From Pleurocapsa sp. FMAR1 (lineage in GTDB: Bacteria; Cyanobacteriota; Cyanobacteriia; Cyanobacteriales; Xenococcaceae), in assembly GCF_963665995.1 (NCBI RefSeq), contig NZ_OY762512.1, positions 1,550,001-1,614,000 on the forward strand: DNA of 64,000 nucleotides. The letters are read 5' to 3'. Within the stretch, counting starts at the first letter, position 1. Each line of letters starts with the position of its first letter. Below, one piece after another: positions 9,128 through 18,259 of the stretch. The translations under genes and the position numbers were made by a program. The notes below the pieces were generated by a model. That model had not been told where the DNA came from, made no database searches, and saw nothing but the letters and a program-made list of their open reading frames with translations.

Positions 9128-9886
9128 TTAATTGGTTTTGCGATAAGGAACTTTAGACATATAGTTGATATTTGACACAGACGTAGAACTTGGAGTATTT
9201 GCTCTGCTAGGTAAGCTGCGAGCCATATCCATATACAAAGCTGGACTACCTGCTTGAGCTTTTTGCTCTTGAGGACGATAGGAACGAACTTCGGTTTGCC
9301 AAATAATTTGGGGGAATCCCAAAATAGCACGATAGTATTCGTCGTAACGAGGAGAGGTAATGTTAAAAGGACGTTCTCCTTGTTCACGACCAGCAAGTAC
9401 CCGACGACGACGGTAAGGTACAACATCGTAACCAAAGTTTTCCATGTATTCGTCAGTGTCTAGCAGTTCGTCAATGAATCCCGCTAAACCTTTGGTGGCT
9501 ATTTTAATCGACCACGCAATTTTCTCTCTTTCGTTATAGACATCACGCCCTAAAACTCGTTGAATACACTGCTCAACAAAGCGATAGTTGCTGTTTTTCT
9601 CATAGAAACTATTGTAAAAAGTTTCAGAAAGCAAAAGTCCACGAATGAAGTCTCTGACTGTAATCTGACGATTACGCAATTGCGATTCTAGGAATATTTC
9701 GCGATCAGAGCGAAAAGCATGGAAAAATATCTGGCGATATGCTGCTTGGATCAGGTTATTCATCTCAGACAAAGAAAATGTATTCTCTGCTGAGAAAATT
9801 TTGGGTTGGTCATCACCCCCAATATCGTATCCATCGACACGGGCATTTTGGGAGCTAGGCTTATAGCCTAATAAGGGAATAGACAA
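9128..9886 (-). CDS. cpcG: Phycobilisome rod-core linker polypeptide CpcG
   Basis: 252 residues. The PBS linker domain occupies residues about 10-190, with '[21 protein letters not shown]', '[19 protein letters not shown]', '[18 protein letters not shown]' and 'YDVVPYRRR', all hallmarks of CpcG rod-core linkers. A short basic tail '[11 protein letters not shown]' ends the protein; there is no hydrophobic C-terminal segment as in CpcL. It attaches phycocyanin rods to the allophycocyanin core on the cytoplasmic face of thylakoids. Start 'MSIPLLGY' is typical. The same antenna theme continues in the next two genes, cpcS and nblA. Confidence 0.95.
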   Translation of the reverse strand: MSIPLLGYKPSSQNARVDGYDIGGDDQPKIFSAENTFSLSEMNNLIQAAYRQIFFHAFRSDREIFLESQLRNRQITVRDFIRGLLLSETFYNSFYEKNSNYRFVEQCIQRVLGRDVYNEREKIAWSIKIATKGLAGFIDELLDTDEYMENFGYDVVPYRRRRVLAGREQGERPFNITSPRYDEYYRAILGFPQIIWQTEVRSYRPQEQKAQAGSPALYMDMARSLPSRANTPSSTSVSNINYMSKVPYRKTN

Positions 9887-10101
9887 GTCAAAACCTCCGT
9901 CTATTGTTTTGTATATTAAAATTTCTTAGTCCCAATCATACGGTAGTTAGGGGGTCGAAATAAATAACAGTAACAAAATATTACAGAGTATCAAGCATTA
10001 AACATTCAACATCGTAGGCTGGGCAATACAAGCTTATAAGTATGTGAATTACAAAACTATTTTTTGCCCACCAAATAGAAATAGTCCTAATTAGTAATCT
10101 G

Positions 10102-10698
10102 TTACCAGCCTGAAATAGCGAAAGCTTTAGTATCAACATTTTCTGTAGTTTTTGCTGGTTTGTCTTCTACTACCCTAGACTCAGCACAGAAGGTAGCAGT
10201 ATTAAATCCACCAAATCTTTTTACCGTACTGCTTCGCAAGCGCAAATCAGGGTTAACAAACCAAAAACGTTCGATGATGCTCATGGTTTCGTATTCGGTG
10301 ATTAAAACTAATCCATCTTCTGTGTCCATTTCGTATTCTCCAGCTACAGGAACAATTTCTGCATAGCCTCTTTCTCTGAGTAGCTTGCCTTTTCTAGGGT
10401 TTTCTAGGTCGGGAATTAAGGCGAACACGGTTGTACCCTTATGGTCTTCGTTCTCTTTATCCCACGCCATTGAACCATCCCAGCTAACAAAAGCACCGCC
10501 AATTGAGCTTTGCGGATCTACGTCGTGCATTTGACAGATGGCAGCTATTTTTTCATCACCAGCGTCGAGAAACTCCACATTAATGTCGGAATTTCCGCTT
10601 TCTGCTCTTCTAAATGGTAGGTGGTGAGTAGTGCGTTGCGATCGCCATTTTCCTGAACTCTGTTGAAAAAACTCTTTGGCATCTTTTATAGAATTCAT
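10102..10698 (-). CDS. cpcS: Phycobiliprotein lyase of the CpcS/CpeS family
   Basis: 198 residues, a single lipocalin-like domain. Family landmarks are 'FFQQSSGKWRSQRTTHHL' near the N-terminus and 'ERFWFVNPDLRLRSSTV' plus 'GGFNTATFCAESR' near the C-terminus. It attaches phycocyanobilin to Cys-84 of phycocyanin beta and allophycocyanin subunits by thioether bond. The sequence looks like the CpcS rather than the CpcU or CpcT group, but this needs a tree. It is divergent from nblA. Confidence 0.9.
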   Translation of the reverse strand: MNSIKDAKEFFQQSSGKWRSQRTTHHLPFRRAESGNSDINVEFLDAGDEKIAAICQMHDVDPQSSIGGAFVSWDGSMAWDKENEDHKGTTVFALIPDLENPRKGKLLRERGYAEIVPVAGEYEMDTEDGLVLITEYETMSIIERFWFVNPDLRLRSSTVKRFGGFNTATFCAESRVVEDKPAKTTENVDTKAFAISGW

Positions 10699-10992
10699 GT
10701 CTATAATTATTATTTTTTATTTTTTATATTTTCACTATATCTAGAATTGGTCAATCTCGGCACGAGCAAAATTGTTCATGGCAAGCTTTTAGGTTTTTTT
10801 TGCATCGAAATACACCAAAAAGCTGCTTCTTTGATAAGTATTTTATAACTTTTTGTTGCTTTTATTAATTAATACTTGACATCGTAGACATCTTATAGAG
10901 GGAGTGTTAGATTTATTAAAAATTCAGCCATAGTTAGGTAGAAAGATATTGTTCTACTAGCTAAATATTTTTAGATGTAAGGAGTAAAGCTG

Positions 10993-11160
10993 ATGGATTT
11001 ATCTGGACAGTTAAGCCTAGAGCAAAAGTTCAAGTTAAAGGTTCTCCAAGAACAGGTGCAAAATCTTAGTAAAGAGGAGGCACAAGAATACTTGTTAGAA
11101 ATGTTCCGTCAGACGATGGTAAAAGATAATCTGGTTAAAAATCTACTCAAAAACGCTTAG
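10993..11160 (+). CDS. nblA: Phycobilisome degradation protein NblA
   Basis: A small gene of 55 codons. ATG is preceded by TAAGGAG at good spacing. 'LSLEQKFKLKVLQEQVQNLS', 'EEAQEYLLEMFRQTMVKDN' and the C-terminal 'VKNLLKNA' match the helical NblA/Ycf18 family (Pfam NblA). NblA dimers bind phycobiliproteins and act as adaptors to Clp protease during nitrogen or sulfur starvation. It lies in divergent orientation 294 bp from cpcS and near cpcG, so genes for building and dismantling the antenna adjoin. ClpP, ClpX and ClpS genes occur elsewhere in the window. The long AT-rich leader probably carries starvation control, but I could not identify a clear NtcA box. Confidence 0.93.
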   Translation: MDLSGQLSLEQKFKLKVLQEQVQNLSKEEAQEYLLEMFRQTMVKDNLVKNLLKNA

Positions 11161-11677
11161 TATTTATTTTTGCTCAAGCTAGTAGATTAGTTTATATACT
11201 CTAACAATGGAATGTAGGGTGAAGTGTGCTATTTATATCTTGAGAGATTTAGGAGTAAAACGATCTTTTTAGGTTATGAAGTATTTACGACTCTTAGATA
11301 AGGGAATGATCCTTATAGAATTTGTTATGTAATGACTTTAAGGTCAAACGCTTGGCACCTACAAAAAAGCAATAGATATTTACTAGTTCAGTAGCTCAAA
11401 CTATTATTTAAACTAGATACTTGTTACGAAAATATTGGCAATAATAGCAATTAATTAAGCAAAGAATTAAGAAAAGCAAAAGACGTAAAAATTGATACTG
11501 AGGTCAATACCGACCTTTATAGATGATCTGTCTTTAATCTAAACCTATACCTAGCAATAGTTTACAGTTTTATAAAATTGTAAACTATTAATTCAAATAT
11601 TAGTTTGTAGGCAATTAGCTAGAAACATTACCTTATAAGATAGATAAAGTAATAAGTAAATATACTAGGTAATACCA
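11161..11677. other. Intergenic region, no gene seen, contains a 34-bp palindrome
   Basis: About 515 bp without a plausible coding frame between nblA and the LuxR-type regulator. It is very AT-rich. A near-perfect palindrome lies at 11556-11589. A shorter GGTC...GACC inverted repeat lies just before it near 11495-11515. Confidence 0.5.
11556..11589. promoter_or_regulatory. 34-bp near-perfect palindrome upstream of a LuxR-type regulator
   Basis: AATAGTTTACAGTTTTA (11556-11572) is followed immediately by TAAAATTGTAAACTATT (11573-11589); the halves are complementary except at one pair. It lies about 90 bp before the regulator start. It could be an autoregulatory operator for a dimeric LuxR-type protein or the terminator of nblA. 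There is no T-run beyond the stem, which favours the operator reading. Confidence 0.45.
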
Positions 11678-11968
11678 ATGGAAGCTGAAAAGCTTAGTCA
11701 CGAAGCATTATTGTCGACGCGAGAATTAGAGATTGTGGAGCTAGTGGTGACTGGTTTGAGTAACCACAAGATTGCTCAACAATTGGATATCAGTAAAAGA
11801 ACAGTTGATAACCACATCAGCAATATTCTCAAAAAAACTGGTGCTATCAACCGTGTTGAACTAGTACGTTGGTCTTTGCAGTGGGGAAAAGTATGTCTTG
11901 ATAACGTCAACTGCTGTTCGTTACCTGAAGTCAGCCAAACTATTGACTGTAATGAAATGGTTTCTTAA
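11678..11968 (+). CDS. Small LuxR-type DNA-binding regulator, PedR-like
   Basis: 96 residues, almost all an HTH_LuxR domain: 'LSTRELEIVELVVTGLSNHK' followed by 'ISKRTVDNHISNILKKTGAINRVEL'. There is no receiver domain. The C-terminal 'GKVCLDNVNCCSLPE' with three Cys resembles the small cyanobacterial regulator PedR (Ssl0564 of Synechocystis), which responds to photosynthetic electron transport through redox state. The PedR identity is from memory of that family and is only moderately sure. Its end overlaps the following lipoprotein gene by 17 bp. Confidence 0.75.
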   Translation: MEAEKLSHEALLSTRELEIVELVVTGLSNHKIAQQLDISKRTVDNHISNILKKTGAINRVELVRWSLQWGKVCLDNVNCCSLPEVSQTIDCNEMVS

Positions 11969-12512
11969 ACTGCTTCTAGTTAAATTAGCTATAACGTTAA
12001 TGTTGGTATTGAGTGGCTGTAGAGATTCAGGGTATATCACTCCTCCCACTCAAACCTTTAACGCTACGCTAAACTCTACTTCAGCAGAAGGAGATGCTAA
12101 TTTTTCCCACGATGGTCGTTATCTAATTTTTACTAGCGATCGCGCTAACAAACGCAGTATATTTTTATTTGATATGCAGCGTCGTCGTTCAATAGCTTTG
12201 CCTGGATTAAATCAGCTAGGTAGTATGCAGTATGAAGGAGATATCAGTGCTGATGGACGCTATCTTGTTTATGTATCCGAACAGTTAGGTAAAACTGATA
12301 TCTTTTTTTATGATCGTCAAACAAACAAGAGCCAAAATCTAACTAAAAATTTTTTAGGGGAGGTTCGTCAACCTAGTATTAGCGGTAATGGACGTTTTAT
12401 TGCTTTTGAGGGTAATCGCTCTGGTCAATGGGATATTGAGATTTACGATCGGGGATTTGGAGCAGATCTTTCCTTACCTAGCAACCTTCGGGTTACCCCC
12501 AATGCTGAATAA
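11952..12512 (+). CDS. TolB-like beta-propeller lipoprotein
   Basis: 186 residues from ATG 11952; an earlier TTG frame start at 11898 would precede the lipoprotein signal and is less likely. Signal peptide 'MKWFLKLLLVKLAITLMLVL' runs into lipobox 'LSGC' (Cys about residue 23). The mature part has three PD40/WD40-like repeats: 'FSHDGRYLIFTSDRA', 'ISADGRYLVYVSEQ' and 'ISGNGRFIAFEGNRSG'. It is probably a periplasmic or outer-membrane-facing lipoprotein of TolB/PD40 type; a partner is unknown. The overlap with the regulator gene suggests co-transcription. Confidence 0.75.
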   Translation: MKWFLKLLLVKLAITLMLVLSGCRDSGYITPPTQTFNATLNSTSAEGDANFSHDGRYLIFTSDRANKRSIFLFDMQRRRSIALPGLNQLGSMQYEGDISADGRYLVYVSEQLGKTDIFFYDRQTNKSQNLTKNFLGEVRQPSISGNGRFIAFEGNRSGQWDIEIYDRGFGADLSLPSNLRVTPNAE

Positions 12513-12531
12513 AGTTGGCAAACGATAGTTT

Positions 12532-12654
12532 TTATTGTCGATTAACAATTGCTAATTGACCTTTAGGTGAAAGAGCAAAACCCAAAAATGTTTCCACTTC
12601 GGTATTAGCTGGTTGACGATAAATATAGTAATAAGAAAATAAAAGTTTATACAT
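12532..12654 (-). pseudogene. C-terminal remnant of a phosphate-type substrate-binding protein
   Basis: A 40-codon frame ends in 'YYIYRQPANTEVETFLGFAL' followed by 'SPKGQLAIVNRQ'. This resembles the C-terminal segment of PstS-like periplasmic binding proteins, where a Tyr-rich strand leads into a helix ending 'ALSPEGQ'. No upstream part of such a gene is present; the preceding bases on this strand are the start of an unrelated AT-rich gap. I read it as a fossil. The match is short, so this is tentative. Confidence 0.35.
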
Positions 12655-12668
12655 AATTGAGTGTACAG

Positions 12669-13307
12669 TTACACTAATAAGTATGATTTAATTTCCATTT
12701 TTATATTAGCTCTAGCTCGTTCTTCTAACTTGTGATGAAAATAATCGGTATAGTAAATTCTATTTCTGGATAAAAAGTTTTTTAAAACCTTAGCTCTACC
12801 CTGACAATAATCGCGATCGCCTAAGTGTTTGTATTCTCGACGAATATCAAAAGCGTACTGCCAGTATTTTTCAGTTGACGCGCCTAGAATAGATAAATCA
12901 GCATCAATAAAAGTCATACAGTCCCAGTCATCAATAAGTAGTTGATGTTGTTGAGTACTAAGAATAAACTTTTCTACTAACCCAATAAGGTTTTCAGCAA
13001 TATTTAACTGCCCTAAAAATTTAACTGCATACCGCGCGCTTTCGATCTCATTATCTTTAAATTGAGGATCATAAACATAATCATGAAACCAGACTGCTAA
13101 TAAAATCGCTGTATAATTATTAGTATTTTGTTTCACTTCTTCTACTGTTTTTAGAAGCTGTTGAACATGAGCTAAATTATGATAATGTCGCTCAAAACTA
13201 CTATATTCTAGAATCAACTTTTCAAAAAACTGTCTATTGTCATCTGTTTGAGAATCTAATTGCCACAATAAACTTTGCCAATTTTCTCTGAGGAAATCAA
13301 CTTCCAT
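12669..13307 (-). CDS. HD-domain metal-dependent phosphohydrolase-like protein
   Basis: 212 residues. The HD signature is spread as 'RHYHNLAHVQQLL' (first His), 'AVWFHDYVYDP' (HD pair) and 'FIDADLSILG' (last Asp), followed by 'NEIESAR'. This arrangement matches the COG4339 group of predicted HD hydrolases. No other domain is seen. Substrate unknown, possibly a nucleotide. It stands alone, convergent with the lipoprotein gene. Confidence 0.8.
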   Translation of the reverse strand: MEVDFLRENWQSLLWQLDSQTDDNRQFFEKLILEYSSFERHYHNLAHVQQLLKTVEEVKQNTNNYTAILLAVWFHDYVYDPQFKDNEIESARYAVKFLGQLNIAENLIGLVEKFILSTQQHQLLIDDWDCMTFIDADLSILGASTEKYWQYAFDIRREYKHLGDRDYCQGRAKVLKNFLSRNRIYYTDYFHHKLEERARANIKMEIKSYLLV

Positions 13308-13737
13308 AAAATATACAAATTCTAAAATTTCCTAAATCTAAATATATAATTTCCTAAAACTGCTTTTCATGGTGTAATTAATGATCGAGAATATGGCAAA
13401 ATTTAATAGATAGCAATCAAAAACTATTATTTATTAATTGGCAAAAGCTACTAAATTTGTACTTTAACTTTACATAAAGAAAGCCAGAGATTGCTCGACT
13501 TTAAAATGTGATGCAGTAAAACTTCTAATAGGATTTTGTGCTTTGCTCGATAGCTACTGGTATTAAGAGATCGATTAATAGAGCAAATTAAATGTCAACG
13601 CTTCCCCAAAAAATGTACATGGCGTAATTGTAGTGTTGTAAACTAGGCTGGCGACACAAATTTTATAATTTGCTCTGTTTGAGTCGTCGAGCAAGCATCC
13701 ACCCTGTATGTTTAGTAAATCTAGGTAAAGTAAAGTA
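13308..13737. other. Divergent intergenic region upstream of pyk
   Basis: About 430 bp, AT-rich, no coding frame I would accept on either strand. It should hold the promoters of pyk (plus) and of the HD-domain gene (minus). Confidence 0.45.
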
Positions 13738-15507
13738 ATGCCATTGCCAAACAACCCACGTCGGACGAAAATTGTCGCCACGGTAGGTCCCGCAACGCTA
13801 CAACCTGATGTTCTTCGCCAGCTAATCAAAGCAGGAGCAACAACTCTAAGAATTAATTTTTCCCATGGTACGCAACAAGACCATCAAAAGGCAATACGTT
13901 TAATTCGACAAACAGCTTTTGAATTAGATCAGCCAGTCGGCATTTTGCAAGATTTACAGGGACCAAAAATTCGTTTAGGTAAGTTTGCTAGTGGCAAGAT
14001 TAACCTTAAAAATGGTGATCCCTATATTTTGACTAGTCGCCAAGTCGAATGTAACCAAGCAATAGGCTACATCAGCTATGACAAGTTAGCTCAAGAAGTT
14101 CCTGAAAATGCCACAATCTTGCTGGACGATGGCAAGGTAGAAATGAAGGTAGAAAAAATTGATGTAGCTAATCAAGATTTACACTGTCGAGTGATTGTCG
14201 GGGGAGATCTTTCTAGTAATAAAGGAGTAAACTTTCCCAATGTATTTCTTTCAGTTAAAGCCTTAACTCAAAAAGATCGTGAAGACTTAATGTTTGGCTT
14301 AGATCAAGGAGTTGACTGGATTGCTCTAAGTTTTGTGCGTAATCCTCAAGATATTTTAGAAATCAAGGATTTAATATCTAGTTCAGGTAAGTCTATTCCT
14401 GTGATTGCCAAAATTGAAAAACACGAAGCGATCGAGCAAATGGATGCTATTCTTTCTCTTTGTGATGGTGTAATGGTAGCAAGAGGAGATTTGGGTGTAG
14501 AACTACCCGCAGAAGATGTGCCAATCCTGCAAAAACGCTTAATTATTACAGCCAATAGATTAGGTATACCAATTATTACTGCTACCCAAATGCTCGACAG
14601 TATGGTCAATAGTCCGCGACCAACTCGTGCCGAAGTATCTGATGTGGCTAACGCTATCTTAGACGGCACGGATGCAGTAATGCTATCAAATGAAACGGCA
14701 GTTGGTAACTATCCAGTCCAGGCTGTAGAGACAATGGCAACTATTGCCTGTCGTATTGAGCAAGAACAGCCAACAAATAATCTCAAACTGAAACGAACTA
14801 GACGTTCAATTACCCATGCTATATCCGCTGCGGTAGGTCAAATTTCGTCTCAACTAGATGCAGCAGCAATTATGACCTTAACAAAAACAGGTGCAACTGC
14901 TCGCAATGTCTCTAAATTTAGACCAAAAACGCCTATCTTAGCGATAACTCCTCATGTTTATGTTGCCCGTAGGTTGCAGTTAGTTTGGGGAGTAAAGCCT
15001 TTGTTGGTTTTAGATTTGGCTTCGGCGACGCAAACTTTTGAAGCAGCAATTAATGTGGCTCAAGAAAAAAGCTGGCTATTTGCTGGAGATTTAGTAGTGA
15101 TGACGGCGGGGACTCTCCAGGGTGTAGCTGGTTCAACGGATTTGATTAAAGTAGAGCTAGTTAAAGCTATTTTGGGGAAAGGTTCAGGCATTGGACAGGG
15201 AGCTATTAGCGGTAGAGCTAGAGTAGCTCATAGTGCCAGAGATATTCATGATTTTAATCCTGGGGAGATTTTGGTTGCGCCTGCAACTAACGCTCAATTT
15301 GTTGATATTATTCGTCAAGCATCAGGGATTATCACAGAAGAGGATGACTTAACTAGTCATGCTGCTGTAATTGGCTTGCGTTTGGGTATACCCGTAATTG
15401 TTGGTTTTAAAAATGCCACGGAAGTTATCCGCGAAGGGGCAATTTTAACAGTTGATGCTAAACGGGGCATAGTCTATTCAGGTACATTGACCTCCTCCCC
15501 AACTTGA
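13738..15507 (+). CDS. pyk: Pyruvate kinase with C-terminal PEP-utiliser domain
   Basis: 589 residues, the long form. The barrel starts 'RRTKIVATVGPA', has 'RINFSHG', substrate-binding 'IAKIEKHEAIEQMD', Mg-binding 'VMVARGDLGVELP' and 'ITATQMLDSM'. An alpha/beta allosteric domain follows. The last 100 residues are a PEP-utilising mobile domain, 'GEILVAPATNAQFVDIIRQA' and 'EEDDLTSHAAVIG', carrying the Ser-His of phosphohistidine domains. It converts PEP and ADP to pyruvate and ATP, ending glycolysis. ATG start at 13738. Confidence 0.97.
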   Translation: MPLPNNPRRTKIVATVGPATLQPDVLRQLIKAGATTLRINFSHGTQQDHQKAIRLIRQTAFELDQPVGILQDLQGPKIRLGKFASGKINLKNGDPYILTSRQVECNQAIGYISYDKLAQEVPENATILLDDGKVEMKVEKIDVANQDLHCRVIVGGDLSSNKGVNFPNVFLSVKALTQKDREDLMFGLDQGVDWIALSFVRNPQDILEIKDLISSSGKSIPVIAKIEKHEAIEQMDAILSLCDGVMVARGDLGVELPAEDVPILQKRLIITANRLGIPIITATQMLDSMVNSPRPTRAEVSDVANAILDGTDAVMLSNETAVGNYPVQAVETMATIACRIEQEQPTNNLKLKRTRRSITHAISAAVGQISSQLDAAAIMTLTKTGATARNVSKFRPKTPILAITPHVYVARRLQLVWGVKPLLVLDLASATQTFEAAINVAQEKSWLFAGDLVVMTAGTLQGVAGSTDLIKVELVKAILGKGSGIGQGAISGRARVAHSARDIHDFNPGEILVAPATNAQFVDIIRQASGIITEEDDLTSHAAVIGLRLGIPVIVGFKNATEVIREGAILTVDAKRGIVYSGTLTSSPT

Positions 15508-15570
15508 CACGAGAAAAGCCTCCTAAAATAATAAATTCATTTTGATCCAGCTAATTTAAAAGCGTACAGG

Positions 15571-16252
15571 TTACTGAACCAAGCTGTATTTTAAAGCCAG
15601 TCTAATCAATTCAATACGGTTACTCGTATCTGATTTACGTAGTAAGCTACTGACGTATTTTTCAATCGTGCGGTGGGACAAATGAAGTTTTAAACCAATG
15701 TCAATATTTGAATAGCCATCTAGCGGAAATTTAAGAACTTCTTCTTCTCTAGGGGTTAGCTCTAGCTGTTTCTGTAGTTTCTGCTGATTTAATTGAGTTT
15801 CTTGAGCGTTGCTGGGCAAATTTTGTGATGATTCGAGGGTTTTGCCACCTTGAGAAAATCTTAGCTCAGAATGAACAATTTGCGATCGCTCTAATAAATT
15901 ACGAATTATTGCCCTCAATTCTTCCATTTCAAACGGCTTAGGTAGGTACATATCGCATCCTACTTGATACCCATGAATCCGCTCGCTTGTCTCTATTACA
16001 TTCGGTCAGTAATATCACTGGTAAAAGACGATATTGAGGCAATTGACGGATATTTTTGACTAATTCATAGCCGTCTTTTTCGGGCATTTTAATATCAGAA
16101 ATTAGCAGGTGAGGATGATACTTATTTAACTTAGATAGTGCCTCTTCACCATTTTCTGCTGTGATAACTGAATATCCCCATAGCTCTAAATAATCGCTTA
16201 CAGATAAGCGTATTCCTGGGTCATCTTCGGCGATTAAGATTAATAATGGCAT
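15571..16252 (-). pseudogene. Receiver-LuxR response regulator gene split by a single-base frameshift
   Basis: The first part (start at 16252) is a receiver domain: 'LILIAEDDPGIRLS', phospho-Asp in 'LLISDIKMPEKDG' and 'PVILLTECNR'. It then runs out of frame. Removing one base near 15991 joins it to 'TSERIHGYQVGCDMYLPKPF', the normal end of such receivers, followed by a linker and a LuxR helix-turn-helix ('LTPREEEVLKFPLDGYSNID', 'LSHRTIEKYVSSLLRK'). The repaired protein would be about 226 residues, a NarL-type regulator common in cyanobacteria. As given, only a truncated receiver and an HTH fragment can be made. It is either a true pseudogene or a base-call error. Confidence 0.85.
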
Positions 16253-16376
16253 TAATTCTAGCGTGATTTATTAAGCTCATTCACTGTTTTTATATTATAT
16301 ATAAATCTCTTCTTTCTATGTCCTTTTACGTACACAACGTTTCCTGACATTGGCTTTTAATAGTCCTTAGACTGAA

Positions 16377-16424
16377 TATCCCGCCTTCATGATGCAGAAC
16401 TAGCATACTTATAAAGGCGGGATA
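16377..16424. terminator. Hairpin downstream of rnj
   Basis: An 11-bp perfect stem, TATCCCGCCTT (16377-16387) with AAGGCGGGATA (16414-16424), loop 26 nt. It lies 47 bp beyond the rnj stop on the same strand as the following response-regulator gene. There is no clear T-run, so it could be a terminator or a processing hairpin. Confidence 0.5.
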
Positions 16425-16471
16425 AATTATTTATTAAAAGCTAACTTCAAGATGTATATCTCAAATGCAGT

Positions 16472-18259
16472 TTAAGAACGACGAGCGATAACAGGGGCTG
16501 GGGTAGCTGTAGAGCTTGAACGTTTTCTTGTTCTTGTGGTTTTTACAGGCTGGTGTTCGGGAGTCTGTAATAGGAAGACTACTGAAGGACGACTACGTAA
16601 TTCTCGCTTAATTAAACGCTGCAAGCCACCTTCTATTTCTAAGCGTACTTCTGTCCAGTCAACTTGCGTTTCGCCATTTTCTGTGTAGCTAAAGTCACTC
16701 CAGCGATCGCTTACAATCCTTTCTATGGTTCTGGCTACTAGCTGCTGTAGTAAAGATTGTTCTACTGATGTTACCACACCTCGCAGATGTAAAGCGGGAG
16801 ATGCCACCAATTTACCAGATAGATCGATTGCCGTAGCGACAGTAATTACTCCATCTTCAGCTAGCTGTTGTCTTTCCTTCATAACATCGTCTTGAACAAT
16901 TCCAGCGCGGTCTACTAGCTCAATACCAGAGGGAACTTCACCATTCATACAAATGCTATTTTCGGTAAGCTCAATGATATTACCGTTTTTGATAATTACG
17001 ATATTTTCTTCGGGAATACCCATTGCTTTTGCCATGCCAGCGTGTTCAACCAGCATTCTATGCTCACCGTGAACAGGCACAAAGAATTTGGGTCTGGTTA
17101 AATTAAGCATAAACTTATGGTCTTCTCTAGCACCATGACCTGAAACGTGAACTCCTTGAGCGCGACCATAAATTACATTTGCCCCCTGCATCATCAGGCG
17201 GTCAATGGTATTAACTACGCCAATCGTATTTCCAGGAATAGGATTAGCCGAAAAGATGATTGTATCTCCTTGTCTAACTCTAACTTGCCGATGTTCGCCT
17301 TTAGAGATGCGGGTCATGGCTGCTAAAGTTTCTCCCTGAGAACCAGTACAAAGAACCAAGACCTTGTTGTCTGGTAAACGATTGACTGTGCGAATCTGCT
17401 CAAAAATATCGTCGCGACACTGGATATATCCTAGCTTGCGTGCATGGGCGATAACGTTGAGCATGGAACGACCAACTACTGCAACTTTGCGACCATGTTT
17501 TTGCGCCAAATCGAGAATCATATTTACCCGATGCACCGAAGAGGAAAAGGTTGTGACCATTAAGCGTCCTTCAGCTTGTCCAAAGATACGATCTAGATTG
17601 GGGTATACAGAACGTTCTGAGGGGGTATGCCCTGGTACTTCGGCATTAGTAGAATCACTCAGCAAGCACAATACGCCTTTTTCACCGTGTTCGGCTAATT
17701 TTTGCAGGTCAAAATGTTCTCCATCTACAGGCGTATGGTCAAATTTGAAGTCTCCTGAATGAATAATTACGCCAATAGGAGTATGAATTGCAACGGTAAA
17801 GCTATCGGCGATCGAATGAGTATTGCGAATATATTCAGCCCGAAAATGCTTGCCGATTTGCACAATTTCTCTGGGGACAACGCTTTTAAGAGTAGTGCGA
17901 TCGCTGACTCCAGCCTCTTCAAGTTTATCACTTAACAAAGACATTGCTAGTCTAGGACCATAAATCACGGGAATGTCAAATTGCTTTAGGTGATAAGCAA
18001 TTCCACCTATATGATCTTCATGACCGTGGGTCACAATCATGCCTTTGATTCGCTGAGAATTCTCTCTGAGGTACGTCATATCGGGCAAAACGATATTAAC
18101 GCCGTGCATCTGGTCTGAAGGAAAACCTAATCCTGCATCCAGCAGAATAATCTCGTCTTCATATTCAAAAACACAGGTATTTTTGCCAATCTCATGTAAC
18201 CCTCCCAGAGGAATAATTTTCACGGTTGGCTTGTTTGCTTTTTTAATTACTTTGGTCAT
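16472..18259 (-). CDS. rnj: Ribonuclease J
   Basis: 595 residues. The metallo-beta-lactamase core has 'HGHEDH' at residues 78-83, plus 'IHSGDFKFDH' and the beta-CASP 'CTGSQGE' and 'PVHGEHR' motifs; a C-terminal dimerisation domain and a basic Ser/Thr-rich tail follow. It combines 5'-3' exonuclease and endonuclease activity in RNA maturation and decay. It is the third gene of an asd-dapA-rnj series on the minus strand, an order also known from other cyanobacteria, though 330 bp separate it from dapA. Confidence 0.96.
   Translation of the reverse strand: MTKVIKKANKPTVKIIPLGGLHEIGKNTCVFEYEDEIILLDAGLGFPSDQMHGVNIVLPDMTYLRENSQRIKGMIVTHGHEDHIGGIAYHLKQFDIPVIYGPRLAMSLLSDKLEEAGVSDRTTLKSVVPREIVQIGKHFRAEYIRNTHSIADSFTVAIHTPIGVIIHSGDFKFDHTPVDGEHFDLQKLAEHGEKGVLCLLSDSTNAEVPGHTPSERSVYPNLDRIFGQAEGRLMVTTFSSSVHRVNMILDLAQKHGRKVAVVGRSMLNVIAHARKLGYIQCRDDIFEQIRTVNRLPDNKVLVLCTGSQGETLAAMTRISKGEHRQVRVRQGDTIIFSANPIPGNTIGVVNTIDRLMMQGANVIYGRAQGVHVSGHGAREDHKFMLNLTRPKFFVPVHGEHRMLVEHAGMAKAMGIPEENIVIIKNGNIIELTENSICMNGEVPSGIELVDRAGIVQDDVMKERQQLAEDGVITVATAIDLSGKLVASPALHLRGVVTSVEQSLLQQLVARTIERIVSDRWSDFSYTENGETQVDWTEVRLEIEGGLQRLIKRELRSRPSVVFLLQTPEHQPVKTTRTRKRSSSTATPAPVIARRS

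Noticed and set aside
13575-13829. Minus-strand frame over the start of pyk
   Set aside because: Shadow of the pyk coding sequence without a plausible product.
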